Shown in pieces: positions 9,171 through 21,492 of a stretch of 64,000 bases of DNA. Each line of letters starts with the position of its first letter. Positions within the stretch are counted from its first letter, which is position 1. Origin of the DNA: Brachionus plicatilis (lineage: Eukaryota > Rotifera > Eurotatoria > Ploima > Brachionidae); the NCBI GenBank assembly GCA_010279815.1, contig QEOQ01000697.1:96809-160808 (forward strand), in the 5' to 3' direction. The notes beneath the pieces were generated by a model. That model was not told where the DNA came from, made no database searches, and was given only the letters and a program-made list of their open reading frames with translations. The translations under genes and the position numbers were made by a program.

Positions 9171-11824
9171 ATGTCAGCCGAAGCATCTCAGAACACTGCA
9201 ATCAACACTGACGTTGAACAAGTACATAATGTTGTACCAAACCAAAATGGCCAAGTTGAGCCAACCCAGGCCCAGCAAGAATCCACTGAACCAGCTCAAA
9301 ATGGGCACACAGAGCCGGCTACAAATGACCAAAACGGCGATCAAAGTAGCACAGTCCAAAATGGACACGGTGAGCCGGAAAAAAGTGACCAAAATGGACA
9401 CAGCGAACCAGCTGACAAAGAGCAAAGCAATGTGCCCCAAGATGAGCCAAGCCCAATCGACCCCAGCAAGCTGGAGCCGGAAATATCTCGCAAAGTGTTT
9501 GTGGGCAGTTTGAACTACAACACAACCGAGGAATCACTCAAGAAGTACTTCAGCCAGTTTGGCCAAATTCTGGACTCTGTGATAATGAAGGAGTCCAAAA
9601 CGGGCAAATCCAGGGGATTCGGCTTTATCACGTACACAAAATCGTCCATGGTTGACCAACTTCAACAGACCCGGCCCCACAAACTGGACGGCAGGGAGCT
9701 AGAGACCAAGCGGGCCACGCCAAGGGAAGAGTCGGGCAAGCCGGGCGCCGAGTCCAGCACCAACAAGCTTTTTGTGGGCGCCATCAAGGACGGCATCTGC
9801 GAGTCCGACCTGCAAAGCTACTTTGGCAAGTACGGCAAAATAGACGACTGTGTGATCATGAGGGACAAAGAGTCGAACAAGCTGAGGGGATTTGGCTTTG
9901 TCACGTTCAACGACTATGACCCTGTTGACAAAATAGTGTTGGAAAAATTTCACCACGTCAACGGTCAATCGGTGGCAGTGAAAAAAGCCTTGCCCAAAGA
10001 CAACCAAAATGGGCAGCAAAGTTCAAAATTTCAAAAGTCAAATTTTTCCAAACACAATTCTCACATGAAGCCGAACGGGCGAAACAGTGCCCACTTTAAC
10101 AACGGCCCCGGCATGCTCAATACCCCGGACAACTTTGTGCCCAACAACTCGCTGATGCCCAACAATGGCATGCCCTTTATGAACAACATGAACATGAATA
10201 ACTTTGCCATGTTTGCCCAGAAGATGTTCGAGGCTGCTGCGAACAACATGCCAATGCCATTTAACGGCAACGGAATGAATGGTGGCATGGGCGCTAATGG
10301 AGGCATGGACAATGACGGTCTTTTTAGCACGCCTGACATCAATGGCAACATGGGTCGAAGACAAGGCGCCATGTCCATGAGTGTAAACAACAGAAATGTG
10401 AACTTTGCTAGCGATGATTTCGATGGTAGATATTGACTATGAATTTTGAGGTTTTTATTTTATTTATTTTCTTTTTTCTAGATTACAATGGATGGTCTAA
10501 TAATAATAAGAGCAAAAATATGAATGGACCTGGTCCTATCAAAACAAACAACAGACAACAATATCCTAGAAATGCTCCTTATTCTGGTAATATAAAAAAA
10601 AATCGAAATTAATTTTTATTTTTATGAGCAAAGTTAAATTATTGATCTAACTGATATTTTGAGAAAAATTCTATTGTGTAAATTTTTTTTCACATTTAAA
10701 TTTTTTTAAATGGGAAAAATTTTAATTTTTTTGACGAAAAAAAATTTTTTTTTTTTTCTTTAACACTGTCAAATATTTTAACTTTAATTAATAAAAAAAT
10801 GATTTCATATCTGCAAGATCTTTTTAACAATAAAATTAAATTTTTACCCGTCATTACTTGAATAGAAATAATTACCGAGTGGGTCAAAAGCAAAAAAGAT
10901 ACTTATTTTGTGTTTTTTTTTTTGTACAAATAACAAAATTAATGAGCAAGACACTTCCAGTCATTCTGGATGTTTCGCTCTCTTGGTCTTAAATGTTAAA
11001 GGTTTGCTAGACAATTTTCCTCAAAAAATTCGTGGCAGATTTTTGATTTAGTTTTGGTCAACTATGAAAAATTATAATCGAATAACTCTTCACTTGAAGC
11101 TTCTTGAAATTAAAAATAAAATGAATAAATCACTTAGCTTTCTATATTTTAATCAATTTTCTTATTTTCTATTTGAAAGCAAAATATTTTCATTTTTTAT
11201 TTCTTTTTTCTATAGTCCTATGGAGTATTTCAAATATATATTTATCTTTAATTATTAAAAAAAAAATTATAATTATTAAGTGAATTATCTTTCTAAATTT
11301 GGCTTCGTAATTGTTTTTTATTTTTCCAAGTCAATGAATATTCCACCAATATTCCTTGCTTAAAATAAGATTAGAAAAATAATCAACATTGAAATATTTA
11401 ACTTTGCTACCAAGCATTTTTGGCATTGTGAATTTTGCAACAAATAACAAAAATTCTAAAATGAAATAACTTTTTTACTATGATTTTTTTACTATTAATT
11501 TGGATGGTACAAAGTTTGTATCAGTTTATACATTTTGCAGAACAATTATTAAAATCATACTAAAAAGTTATTTCATTTTAAGATTTTTCTTAGTTCCAAA
11601 ATTCACAATGTCGTATTTTTTCACAAAATTTTCTTCATTTTCTTAAGTATATTTTCCACTTATTTAAATCACCGGTTTCTTTAAAAATTGAAAATAATGG
11701 GAATAAACACTTTGTTGCTGATGATTTCTTGAATTTTAATCTATAATAAATGATTTGAAAAAATTTTTTTTTTAATTTTTAGCTAATTCAATTTTTTATT
11801 TCAGGTCGAAATAAAAGGAAATAA
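9171..11824 (+). CDS. hnRNP A/B-family RNA-binding protein with two RRMs and PY-NLS
   Basis: Nuclear pre-mRNA-binding protein of the hnRNP A1/A2B1 group, expected to act in splicing, mRNA export or localisation. Exons: 9171-10425, 10482-10586, 11805-11824; total 459 residues. Residues 1-105 are a Gln/Asn/Glu/Pro-rich tail with repeated QNGHxEP units. RRM1 starts near 108 (RNP2 KVFVGSL; RNP1 SRGFGFITY about 147-155). RRM2 starts near 199 (RNP2 KLFVGAI; RNP1 LRGFGFVTF). The linker keeps the hnRNP A pattern ETKRATPREESGKPGA. In place of the usual Gly-rich tail there is an Asn/Met-rich segment. Exon 2 encodes GPGPIK...RNAPYSG, which matches the M9/PY nuclear import signal (basic residue, spacer, Pro-Tyr). 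The protein ends GRNKRK. The first coding exon is far more GC-rich than any neighbour. The last intron (1218 nt) contains a foldback element. Confidence 0.92.
11422..11612. mobile_element. 191-bp foldback element in the last hnRNP intron
   Basis: The left arm begins GGCATTGTGAATTTTGCAAC; the right arm ends ATTCACAATG, its inverse. The arms run about 74 bp each, including ATGAAATAACTTTTTTACTA and its inverse. The flanks GCATTTTT (11414-11421) and GTATTTTT (11613-11620) match at 7 of 8 bases. The terminal GGCATTGTGAA matches the outer end of the foldback at 37805-38817. Confidence 0.65.
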
Positions 11825-12804
11825 GCAGCCAAATGACCTATGAAATTAAATGTACAAAATAAATGTATAATTTACCAAGCATTTTTCAGCATTCAACAAA
11901 TTACACAAAATTGGCACATTCTCGTCAATCAGGTATGTTTATTTTTTGTTTTTTTTTGTCACTTGATCTAATCAAGTGAGCAATAAAATTTAATTTAAAA
12001 TTTAAAATGAAAAATTTGATTGTACTAAGCTTTTTGCTTTAACTAAACAGAAATTTGTCAGAGAGAGAAAACTGAGACTAGGAGAACTGAGTCACTAGTT
12101 TAGTTAGCTAGATCGAGTTAGCTCCACAACAAATCCTTAGTCCATAGGACTAGTAAAACCGGATTAGCATGCGTCTGCGCACAAATTACGGACAGATTAG
12201 ACAGCTTTAGTCAAGTGTCTTAGTAATTGAGGTCATTGACAGAAAATTTAAGACGCATCAATTACTGATTCATCAATTAGAGAATGTGACAATTTTGGAT
12301 ATTTTAAAATTTAGTTGAGTTTTGAAAAATGCGTTAGAAAATTATTCGTCGAAATTTAGCAAATGATACACATTAATGTGAATTAGTTTTTTAGTACAAA
12401 TTTTTGGTCCTATTAGAAAAAAAATATGGTCTTATGAGTTCACTAGAAACCAGGTTTCCAAGTATCTGTTGACCATAAGTTAATTTTAAACAAACAATTT
12501 AATCTAAATAAAAATTTTTAAACTTTTTTTTCGTTGGATTTTTTTAATTTCTAAAGTTAGAGATTTATTTTTATTTGAGATGAGATTTCTGTCGCTTTTC
12601 ATTCTCATTTTTAAATAATTTTTTTTTGTGGTTTATTGTTATCAAGAAAATTTTATCACTTATTTAAAAAATTTAAAAATAAAATTTTTGTGTTAAATTT
12701 TTTCTTTGTTACACGACCTAAATTCACTGACCCCGAATTCCAGAATATCCGTATTTAAACATGATGTCACCAAACAAAAATTAAAAAATAACTAAATTAA
12801 CAAA
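11825..12804. other. intergenic; contains a GC-richer island
   Basis: No gene is supported. About 12045-12260 is noticeably richer in G+C than its flanks and contains repeated CTAG/TTAG words and a small hairpin (TAGTCC-ATA-GGACTA). It has no open frame. A seven-codon upstream ORF (ATG at about 12761) precedes the next gene. Confidence 0.4.
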
Positions 12805-13106
12805 ATGATAAGAAACTTAAAAGTATTGAGTATTTGTATTTTTTTACTCTTATCTATTTATCAGAATGGTAAAATTTTTTTGTTCAAGAATAATCATTAT
12901 ATTTTAGGAATTGATTTTAAGATGCGCTGAATAAAACATCTACTGCTAATTTAACAACTTTGGATAGTGCTCAGCAGTCAGAAAAGTCACCCGAGTTGAC
13001 TTCAATGGAACGACTAAATGAAATGATGATGGATGAATTGGATAACTTTGATTCTGATGAAATGGATGGATTTGCTTTTGATGAAAGTGATGACTTTTTC
13101 TTTTAG
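12805..13106 (+). CDS. putative small secreted acidic protein (82 aa)
   Basis: Two exons, 12805-12868 and 12922-13106, with a 53-nt GT...AG intron, join in frame to 82 residues. The first 20 residues are a classic signal-peptide shape: MIRNLKV, then SICIFLLLSIY. The mature part begins about NDALNKTSTANLTT, with two possible N-glycosylation sequons (NKT, NLT), and ends in a strongly acidic Asp/Glu/Phe/Met-rich tail finishing DESDDFFF. AATAAA lies about 27 nt after the stop. No family is recognised. An acceptor 14 nt upstream would leave an in-frame stop, so the acceptor ending at 12921 is required. It could be a secreted peptide precursor. The small size means chance cannot be excluded. Confidence 0.5.
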
Positions 13107-14620
13107 AAAAATTTAGATATTTTGCAAACCCGAATAAAATTTAAACTAAATTAAATATTTTTTCTTTTATAAAATATTTTGTTTTCTAGAAACTCACTGA
13201 TTTAACCAGTGTTGAAATCGAATTTTTTATTTCATTTAGTATTTAAATATTTCTAAATTTGAATTTAATAATATTTCTAAATAAAATTCAAATTTTTAAA
13301 ATAATTGAATATATGCTCGAATAAGAAAAACATTTTAATTTGAATTTGAACAAAATGATTTAAAAATTTAAATAAAAATAAAAAAAAATATTAAAATGAA
13401 TAAGAAAATTGATCGAAAATTGAATATTAAAATTAATTAAAAGAAAACAAAATTGGATAGTCTTTTTTGTTTCCCTTCCAAAAATCAAAGGATTGCATCT
13501 TTAATGGACAAAAGCTATGATCATCTAATTATATATATTTAGTTAATGATTTACTCTAGCCATTATCTAGTTCTCTTAATTATTATGTTTTCTGCTACTA
13601 AAATTAGGCCTAATTTCTGTAGGTTATTTCCTACTTTTTTATTTTTAGAAAGTTTTTATTTAAATTCTGCACATGAAGCTTAAATAATATTAAAAAAACA
13701 ATCTTTCCTTAAAAAATTTCCTTTAAAAATCAAAAAGGGTTCCAAATAAAAATAAAAACAAATTTATTCTTTATGTGAATTTCTTAATTAAATTTCAAAA
13801 ATAACCCAATTTGTATTAAAAATTTTAAATCATATGAATCAAAAATTTAACCTTCACAATTTCAACACCAGATGTAACAGAGAAGCTTAAAAAAAATTGC
13901 TTCCGTTTGGAAACAATGGGTAATTACTCAACTCTTTTACTATAAAAAAATTATTATTATTTGTTATTATTAATGTAAGGGTTGAAACGTTAATGAAACA
14001 TCTGTTTTTATTTTAACAATAACTTTTGAACCGTTCTTTTATTTCAAATTAAGTTTGTTTTTTTTTTAATTAAAGACAATTCTCTTTTATTATTTTATAT
14101 TTTTTTCGAAAAAAAAAAAAATCTCACAACTAATTAGCGATCAAATAAAATAATTCACGGTTTTATCCCGTTATTATTTTTTCAACATTTAAAAATAAAA
14201 AAAGTTCAAATCATGAAAATATGTGCTTCAAATGTTAAAATTACTTTAATTAATAATTTAATTTTTACTTGAATTAAACAAGTTGTCATTTTTAAATTAA
14301 ATTTTCAAATCAGTTTATAATAAAATTGTACAAAAAATAAATTTGGCCATATTTTGAATTTTTTATTCAAACTTAAACTAAAATTAAATTAATTAATAGA
14401 CATAGCTTATAAATGAAATTAGATTTTAAAATAAAAACAAAAAATCAACCAAAAATAATGGTGGCTAATATTAGCATTATTTGTGTGCTCAAATCGGTGT
14501 GAACAAAATTTCAAAATTTTATTTTTACAAATCTTCGACCCCAACAGCCGACTCTTCTTACTCTATAAATAATTTAAATTAAATAAAACAAACTTAAAAA
14601 AAAACAAACAAACAAAAATT
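13107..14620. other. intergenic, no gene seen
   Basis: AT-rich DNA with many poly-A/T runs between the small secreted-protein gene and the 3' end of the pocket-protein gene. I see no exon or repeat family here. Confidence 0.5.
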
Positions 14621-17600
14621 CTAATTAACATTTGTTCTTTCGTTTTGTATGGTCTGAATTCGTCGAGAAAAATTGGCACCCAGCGGAAGACTCAAGTTCA
14701 TGGATTGATTCTGATTCGGCGACGAACCAACAACCATAGTCACCAAATTTGAATTAGACCTAGAGCCTAATTTCGAGCTAACAATTTTACTCAAAAAATT
14801 GGAGCTAGTTGGTCCAGAATGGCCGAGCATTGTGTTCGCATGAGAAAGGCCAGATTGGCCAGCACCAAACGGGCCTATCTTTGTGAGCTTCACTCTTCCA
14901 TCACGTTCATCCTCACTATTTGAGCTTGTCTTGGCACCCAGTGCACTGATTGGCAAACAATGAGATGACATCTCGCTAAAAAGCCTTTTGTTCGAGCCAC
15001 GAATTTTCACCTCACTCTTCCTAATCATTTCATTTATTTGAAAAATAATTTTCTCTGAACCCAATTCATTAAACAGATAGACCAGCTTATTTCTGCCACT
15101 GTACTTGTTGTTTATGGGCTGAACAAACTGTGCTGTGCTCGAAACCAAGCGATCTCTGCTTGGCGATATAAGCACGGACTTGGTGTCAACTATTTTCCGT
15201 GATGTGAACTGCAAGTTAATGTTCAGATTTATTTGAGCTGGTCTTGGCACAGGCGACAGCAAATGCAAATTATTAACAGGAGTAGCAGCCAGCTTGTTGT
15301 CTGGATTGCTGGCCATTTGGCTATTGGACTTGGCATGCACCCTCAAAGCAAATTCTTTCATGCACTTGATGTAAATTGTGTTGTAAAATTGAATGAGATC
15401 TCCGCCATGTTCAGCTTGGTCAAGTAAAACATCGCGGTAAATTGAACTCGAATCTGATCTCAGGCATTTGTAGACCCTCACAATTTCGGTGAACAAAATG
15501 GGCAAACGGGTCAGTTTGCAGGCCAAATAGACAGCACAGAGCAGCATTTGGTCCAAATGACGACCTCGGATCAAACTGCTATTTTTGTCTGCTCCTAGAC
15601 TCAGCGAAAACTCGAAAATGTTCCAGATTTGTTTGAGCAAAAGTTGATGCTTTTCGCTGTTGACACTTGGAGTTGGTTTGAGAGTTGATGAAGTGACAGG
15701 TGTCAAGATTGGCGTGGATGCGGATGCTGGAGTGAGTGGCTGGCTAGAGTTGGCTTGATCAGGTTCACTCAATAAAGAATTCACATTTAGTTTGTCGAGT
15801 AGGTGTCTGAGACGAACATTGGCTAGGTTGTAGAATTTGCGGAAAAAATATGTCAAAAAACTGGTCATGTTCAGCAGTCTTCCGTGTTTTTGGTTTTTTA
15901 TCCGTGAGCCTGTGGGTGTCAGAGTCAAGACTTGTATTTGTTTTGAAGAATTGTTTGGCAATGTTTTGGTAGTCAGAATCATGTTGTCGTTGGAGACAGT
16001 GGTGGTTGTTGACGAGTTGGTAGAGCAAACAACTCGAGTGATTGTCGGCTTTGCCGGAGAGGACTCACCTTTTGGATTTGTGAGAACCGCTGCTGTGAGA
16101 AAGCTGCCTGACGGGCCTGTGCCATGTGACAATTGTGGACTGTTCGCAAAGCCAACCTCGTCATAGAGCGGAAAAGGAAAATTGAGCTGAGTGAGATCAC
16201 TTTGGACATTTTGACCGGGACAAACCAACTTCAATTGCTTTACTAGTGTCCAGAGTTTGGATTCTTTCGACCAGCATAATAGTTCCAGGATATTTTCCTC
16301 CATCGTGTTCAAGTGCCTAATCATTGATTTATTTAGATGAATTGAATTTGTCTGGTTGTTTATAGATGTGTTGGTGATGAATAGTTCGATTATGCGTAGC
16401 AAATCGACTGGGTCCAATTTTAGGTTTTTCAGTGAGTATGGAAAGCGGAATTGGTCCGATTTTAGTTCGATCAAGGTCAAGAAATTAACTTTTTCGGTTT
16501 GTTGCTTGGCTGAAGTGCCAGTAAATGATTTTGACACGAATGATGAGTTGAGTAAGATTTCAAAGCAGCAGGTGTACACACTTTTGTGGAATGTCTCATT
16601 TTCATACAATTTCTTTTTTCAAAATTTTAAATATTTATTTATTTTAGTTTAAAATTTTTGTAAAATTCAAAATGAGAGTTAATAAATTATAAAAATTAAT
16701 TTAACATGAAAAGAAATTTTTTTTCAAGTCTAGTAATTTAAATTGAATTAAAGTAATTTGAATTAAATTGTATGAACTTATAGCTAAAATTAGACTTGTA
16801 TAAAAGTCACAAGTCAAGTGCAAGTCTGGAATTTGACTTGTTTTAAAAATTTAAAAATTACAAGTCATAAATTTTTTTATAGATGCTTGCGTTTAATTTA
16901 TTTTTAAATTTTTTTTACCATAAATATATTTTCGTTTTTTATTCATCACTTAAAAAGAATATAACGTTATTTTTAGCTTAATCAAAGTAAAACTTTAAAT
17001 TTTATCACACTTTTGAACCAATGTTTTCACTCAACCATTTATGTTGACCGTTCAGATTAATGGCTAGCTGCATCTTTTTCAGCTTTGAGCCAACAATTAA
17101 CCCTTTTACCCCAATATTTCATTTCTTTGCCCTGGATTTTGTTTTTTGTATTCATTAAACATAAAAATTTTGTTGAAACATTTTTAGATGATTTTTTCTC
17201 TAATAAAATTTCTAACTAATTTTTTAAAATGCGATAAAGCTTAATTGTGAAAGCAGGTGACAAATTAAAACAAATAAAAAATTAATTTTGGCCTAAAAAG
17301 CTCGAGTTGATTCTTGTTTTAAAATTTCAATCCACATTCAATTACCTCTTAGAATAGCCCTTTTAGATATCTTGACTAAGAAATAATTTTATTAAATAAT
17401 TGAAATAATAAAATCCAGAGCAAAAAGTAAAAAAACTTTAAAAAGTTTTCATCCTTTTAACGAATTTAAGCTTAACTACATCTTACTTCAAATTAATAAG
17501 CATCAAAATAAGGGCAAATACAAAGAATATCCTCTGTCATTTAAAGTCAGTCATAAGTTTTGATCTTTTTATATTAAATTTTTAAAATTTATATTTTTCG

Positions 17601-20600
17601 GATCAAAAAAGAAACTTTTGTAATTGTTAGTGGTACACTTTTTATCGAAAGTATGCTTAGTGTTGCGACTGATTTAATATTTAAAAAAAAGTAAAATAAA
17701 ATACCTTTAAAAAACAGTCGAGTCCAAGTCGTTTTTTCTCATTTGATATCAAAATATCAATTGATAATAAATAAAAATTATAAACAATAGCAAAAAACTC
17801 GTTCAATAAATAGATAACATTTTCTTTAACATGAGCTAAGTCATCCAGTCCCGATTCATTGAACTAGAAAAAAGAAAAATAAGAAAATTTTTAATAAAAA
17901 GCGACTAAATTGAATTTTACATTTTTGATAACGTCATTTATAAACAGTGTTTTAAACAGATCTAAGTTTTTTTGAAATTCAAATTTGTGATTGTGAGGCT
18001 TTGATTCATGTTCGTGATTGTCCAAATCATAAATGGTTTGAAGACTATCGGAAACTTTAATCGAAAACAAGGCTTTTTCTTCTTGATCTATTGCCATTTT
18101 TTCTGAGTGATGGACGAGTTTTTTCAGTAAGACTCGTTCGTCTATGTCCAAATTGAAACTTAGCTCTGTATTTGCACAATTGTTTCGATTCAAAAGAATT
18201 TTTTCATAATTTTTGTCCAGCTTGGTACAGAGAATGTGTAAAAATTCCATACTTTCACATTTATCAGACAGCAGATTCTTAATTTGCGGTTGAAAATAGT
18301 ATTCGTTGACTGTTTTTATTTCGATGGAATTTCCATCATATTTTTTGCAAATATAATCTATAAACTTATTAAATTTTAAGGATTTGAGACCATTTTTCCG
18401 GCATATGCTAATGCCTAGAAGATATTGTTGATTTAAATTCTCAATCCTTTGGTACAAGTAATTGATACAACATATTAACAGGTGGTACGAATTGACCAAA
18501 TCGTTGCTTATATGCGGAAATTGATCTAAAAAATTCTTTTTATATTCAAGATAAATTATTTTTTTTGCTTTTAAAATTATACTTTTTATGTTTATAAAGA
18601 GAAGCCATCCAAAAGTGAAAAAATGTTTCGAATTTACTTTTGAATGAGTGTCAATAGTGTGTTGATCAGTGGCAAAAAAATTTATCAAAAATTCGTAAGA
18701 ATAGTTGAACACATTCTTAAAAATTGTCTCATATTTTTCAAAAAGAACTCTGGCTACATTAAAATTGGACTCAATTTTTATCAGGCGGGTGGACAAGTGA
18801 GCTGGCACTTTGAGTATTTCAATCAACTTGTTGGTAAGTTTTAAAAATTTTGATAAGCTAAATTTTAATTTTTTTTTATAAATAAAGATACACATAAAAT
18901 ATTTAAAAATTTACTCTATTTTTAGTTGTCGCAATAGCTTTAGAATAGAGAAGAATGGAAATTTATCAATTTTTGAAATGATTTCACTATCGAGTTTATC
19001 AGTGGGATTCTTTTTGTTTGACAATTGATTTTGATTGTTTTGATTTTCGACTTCCATCTTTTTGCGAACAATGTAAGAGATTTTTTCGTATGCCAAGTAC
19101 AAGCAACATCCCAGCCAGTGCTCCTCCTCATTCTAAAATGAAAAATTTAAGAATTGTTTTAATCTTAGAAATAAAATATTTTTTTCAATAAAAAATCTTT
19201 CTTTCCTAATTTAAAACCCCGTATTCTAATAAAAATATTTATATTCATTTGCAGAATTAAATGCATCAGAAATTTTGGTAAAGATTCTCTCCTATTTTTA
19301 TCTCAAAAATTAATGATTATTAAACAAGTATACTTTGATAGAGAAAAAGTATGTTTTTTTAAAAAAAATTTATAAAACATCAATGTAGTAAAAAATTTAT
19401 TAGATTTTTAAAACTAAATAGAGAGCTCAAGTGCATTAATATTGATTGATGTGATTCTTTATGAACATATTAGCTAAACTAAGTCAAGTTAAAAAAAAGG
19501 AAAGAGGAGCAAAATGGTTGATAGTTATTTACTGAAATTAACTTTTAATTTTTTTAAAAAGATTTATCTTTTGACCTATGAGTTCTAAACAATTTATTTT
19601 AATAAATAATAATAAAATGCAGAGATTTTTTATACACATGATTTTGGTATTAAAGAGAAATTAAGTCAAAATAACACTATAAAAAAGATTTAAAATTTTT
19701 GAAAAATCTTTAAATCTGTTTAATTAATAGTAAGAAAAGCAAGTTGAAATTTTATAATTTTCTAGCGTATATCAGCAATCTAGTAGATTTATACTAAATT
19801 TCAAATTTTTTTTAACACCTAATGCTTATCATGTAAATTTAGTACTTTTAATTTTTTGGAAACTTTTGATGAATTTATTTCTCTTTTGATTTGTTTTAGG
19901 ATTAAAAGCTTTTAGACTTTTTGTGTTACAGTTGTTGCAGACGTTTTTTAGAACTAGATTGTTTTTTTTATAATTAATATTTCCGATGATCTATAGGTAT
20001 GATGGTCAATTTAAACCATGATGATGGTTTAAATTGTATTCAGAATTTAAATGAATGTTGAAAACAGTTAAAACTCTATTTTGAGAAGATACCTTAAAAA
20101 ATGTGATCCCCCGATTCTTCGCATTTTTGAATGCTTATTACACTTAAGAAAATATATTTGAAAAATTTCATTATTTAATATATTTAATCGATTTTCTTTA
20201 ATAAAAAAATTAATTTTAATCCTGTGCAATACTTCAATTTCAGTTAATTTGATTTGATAAAGCAAAATTTTGTAAAACTTAATTTAAATTTTGTATTTTT
20301 TTAAATTTAGATCATTACTTTGGATTTGTTCATAATTGTTTGATGAAACATAAAAACCTTCTTTCACTTTTGAAATGATGACTTGATATAAAAATGGAAA
20401 AAAATGTAAAAGAAGATAATAATAAGTGCCAAGGTTTTAAAATAGACTTGCATTTTTTAATTATTCGAGCGAAAATATAGCGAGAATTGGCATTGCTATT
20501 GCATTAGAAAATAATCACCAAATGCACCTAAGAAAATAGTGGTTTCTTCTTATTCATACGAAATTTTGAAAAATATTCTCTTGGTTCAATCCCCGCCTGT

Positions 20601-21492
20601 GTGAAAAAAATGATAAGAGCAATCTGTGAATTTTTTTTAATAAAGATTTAAATATAAAAAATAAGAATTGTATTAATATTTCATGTGACCAGTTTTTAGC
20701 GCAAGAATAAGAGATAGTCTAAAATTCATAATATGTTCACTCTAGTTAAGTATACTCAAACATTTAGACAACTAAAAATTCCTATTATTATTTAATAAAA
20801 TATTCATTCATTAGTTTTATTTTTCGTAATAATCTAATCAAAACTTTAAATAATTTATTTCTCATTTTACAAGACACGTTTATATCTAACACCTTAATTG
20901 GTATTTAATAAATGATCCTTCTTCAAATCAAAAACAATTTTCTAATTAGTTGAGAAATTTTGAAAAAAACAATTTTCCTCAACGAATTGAGTTTTTTTAC
21001 AGAAAGGATTAACAAAAAAAATTCAACCTATCAAGGTTTTTTTATCAAAATTGGAAATACAATTGAAACTGTAATTAATAATTTTCTATTTGTTGTAAAT
21101 TTTTGAATTCAATTTAGTTCTCTCTTTTAATTAATTTTAATTTAAAAAAAAAATTTAAAAGTTAAATTTTTTTTTTAAATATTAAATTAGGATTTTTAGA
21201 ATATGGATTATGGATATGAATATGGATATTTATGGATTTTTCTGTGGTGAATTAAAAAAATTACCTCAATAGAAAAGATATTTTTTAGATGTTCAAAATT
21301 GGTCCACGTCTCATCAATTAAGTTCAAACAAATGTTTTCAATTGAATTTCTAGATTCCGAATCGACAAAATTTTCATATATCAAATTGACATCTTTTAAT
21401 CCCAGATATTCTACTAACTCAGTAATTTTTTTCCTAAATTGAACATTCAACTTGTTTTCATTGTCTTTATCTTCTGTTTGCTCTATCTCCAT
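14621..21492 (-). CDS. RBL1: retinoblastoma-family pocket protein (p107/p130 type)
   Basis: Nuclear corepressor that binds E2F/DP and LxCxE proteins and restrains the G1/S transition. Exons: 21492-21265, 19132-18915, 18857-17921, 17863-17705, 16612-14621, joining to 1177 residues (human p107 1068, p130 1139). The N-terminal cyclin-like domain shows EHWLGCCLYLAYEK and NDLVNSYHLLICC. Pocket A spans the end of exon 3 to exon 5 (NETFHKSVYTCCFEILL, HLNTMEENILELLCWS). Pocket B (about 755-950) carries FFRKFYNLANVRLRHLLDKL, RGRHLDQMLLCAVYLACKL and GDLIQFYNTIYIKCMKEFAL. The C-terminal region has SP sites (LLSPVP, ISPSRD) and INEMIRKSE, matching the p107 E2F-contact tail. The long pocket spacer is Asn/Ser/Thr-rich. 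Family-wide similarity favours p107/p130 over RB1. The exon 5 acceptor (AAAAAAG) is weak by eye. Intron 1 is 2.1 kb. Confidence 0.92.
16770..16860 (-). repeat. diverged relative of the 1373-1620 transposon
   Basis: Read on the minus strand, this intronic segment gives CTTGCACTTGACTTGTGACTTTTA, recalling the right end of the element at 1373-1620. Termini are not intact. It lies in intron 4 of the pocket-protein gene. Confidence 0.35.
20007..20036. repeat. perfect 13-bp-stem hairpin
   Basis: CAATTTAAACCAT, loop GATG, ATGGTTTAAATTG. It lies inside intron 1 of the pocket-protein gene. Function unknown. Confidence 0.6.

Noticed and set aside
9174..10390. Several long open frames on both strands within the hnRNP exon.
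   Set aside because: They are shadows of a GC-rich, Asn/Gln/Met-rich coding exon; only the plus frame with two RRMs has conserved domains and splices onward.
14621..16609. Exon 5 of the pocket protein as a separate gene starting at an internal codon.
   Set aside because: It starts in mid pocket A and joins in phase to upstream exons that carry the N-terminal Rb domain; the sum is an expected full-length p107/p130 protein.
20560..20610. GGTTCAATCCCCGCC resembles a tRNA B box.
   Set aside because: The presumed T-stem does not pair, no acceptor or anticodon stem can be drawn, and no A box lies at the right distance.
21200..21235. The TATGGATATGAATATGGA run as a coding repeat at the end of the first pocket-protein exon.
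   Set aside because: A GT donor at 21264-21263 ends the exon before it, in phase with the next exon; the run is intronic simple sequence.
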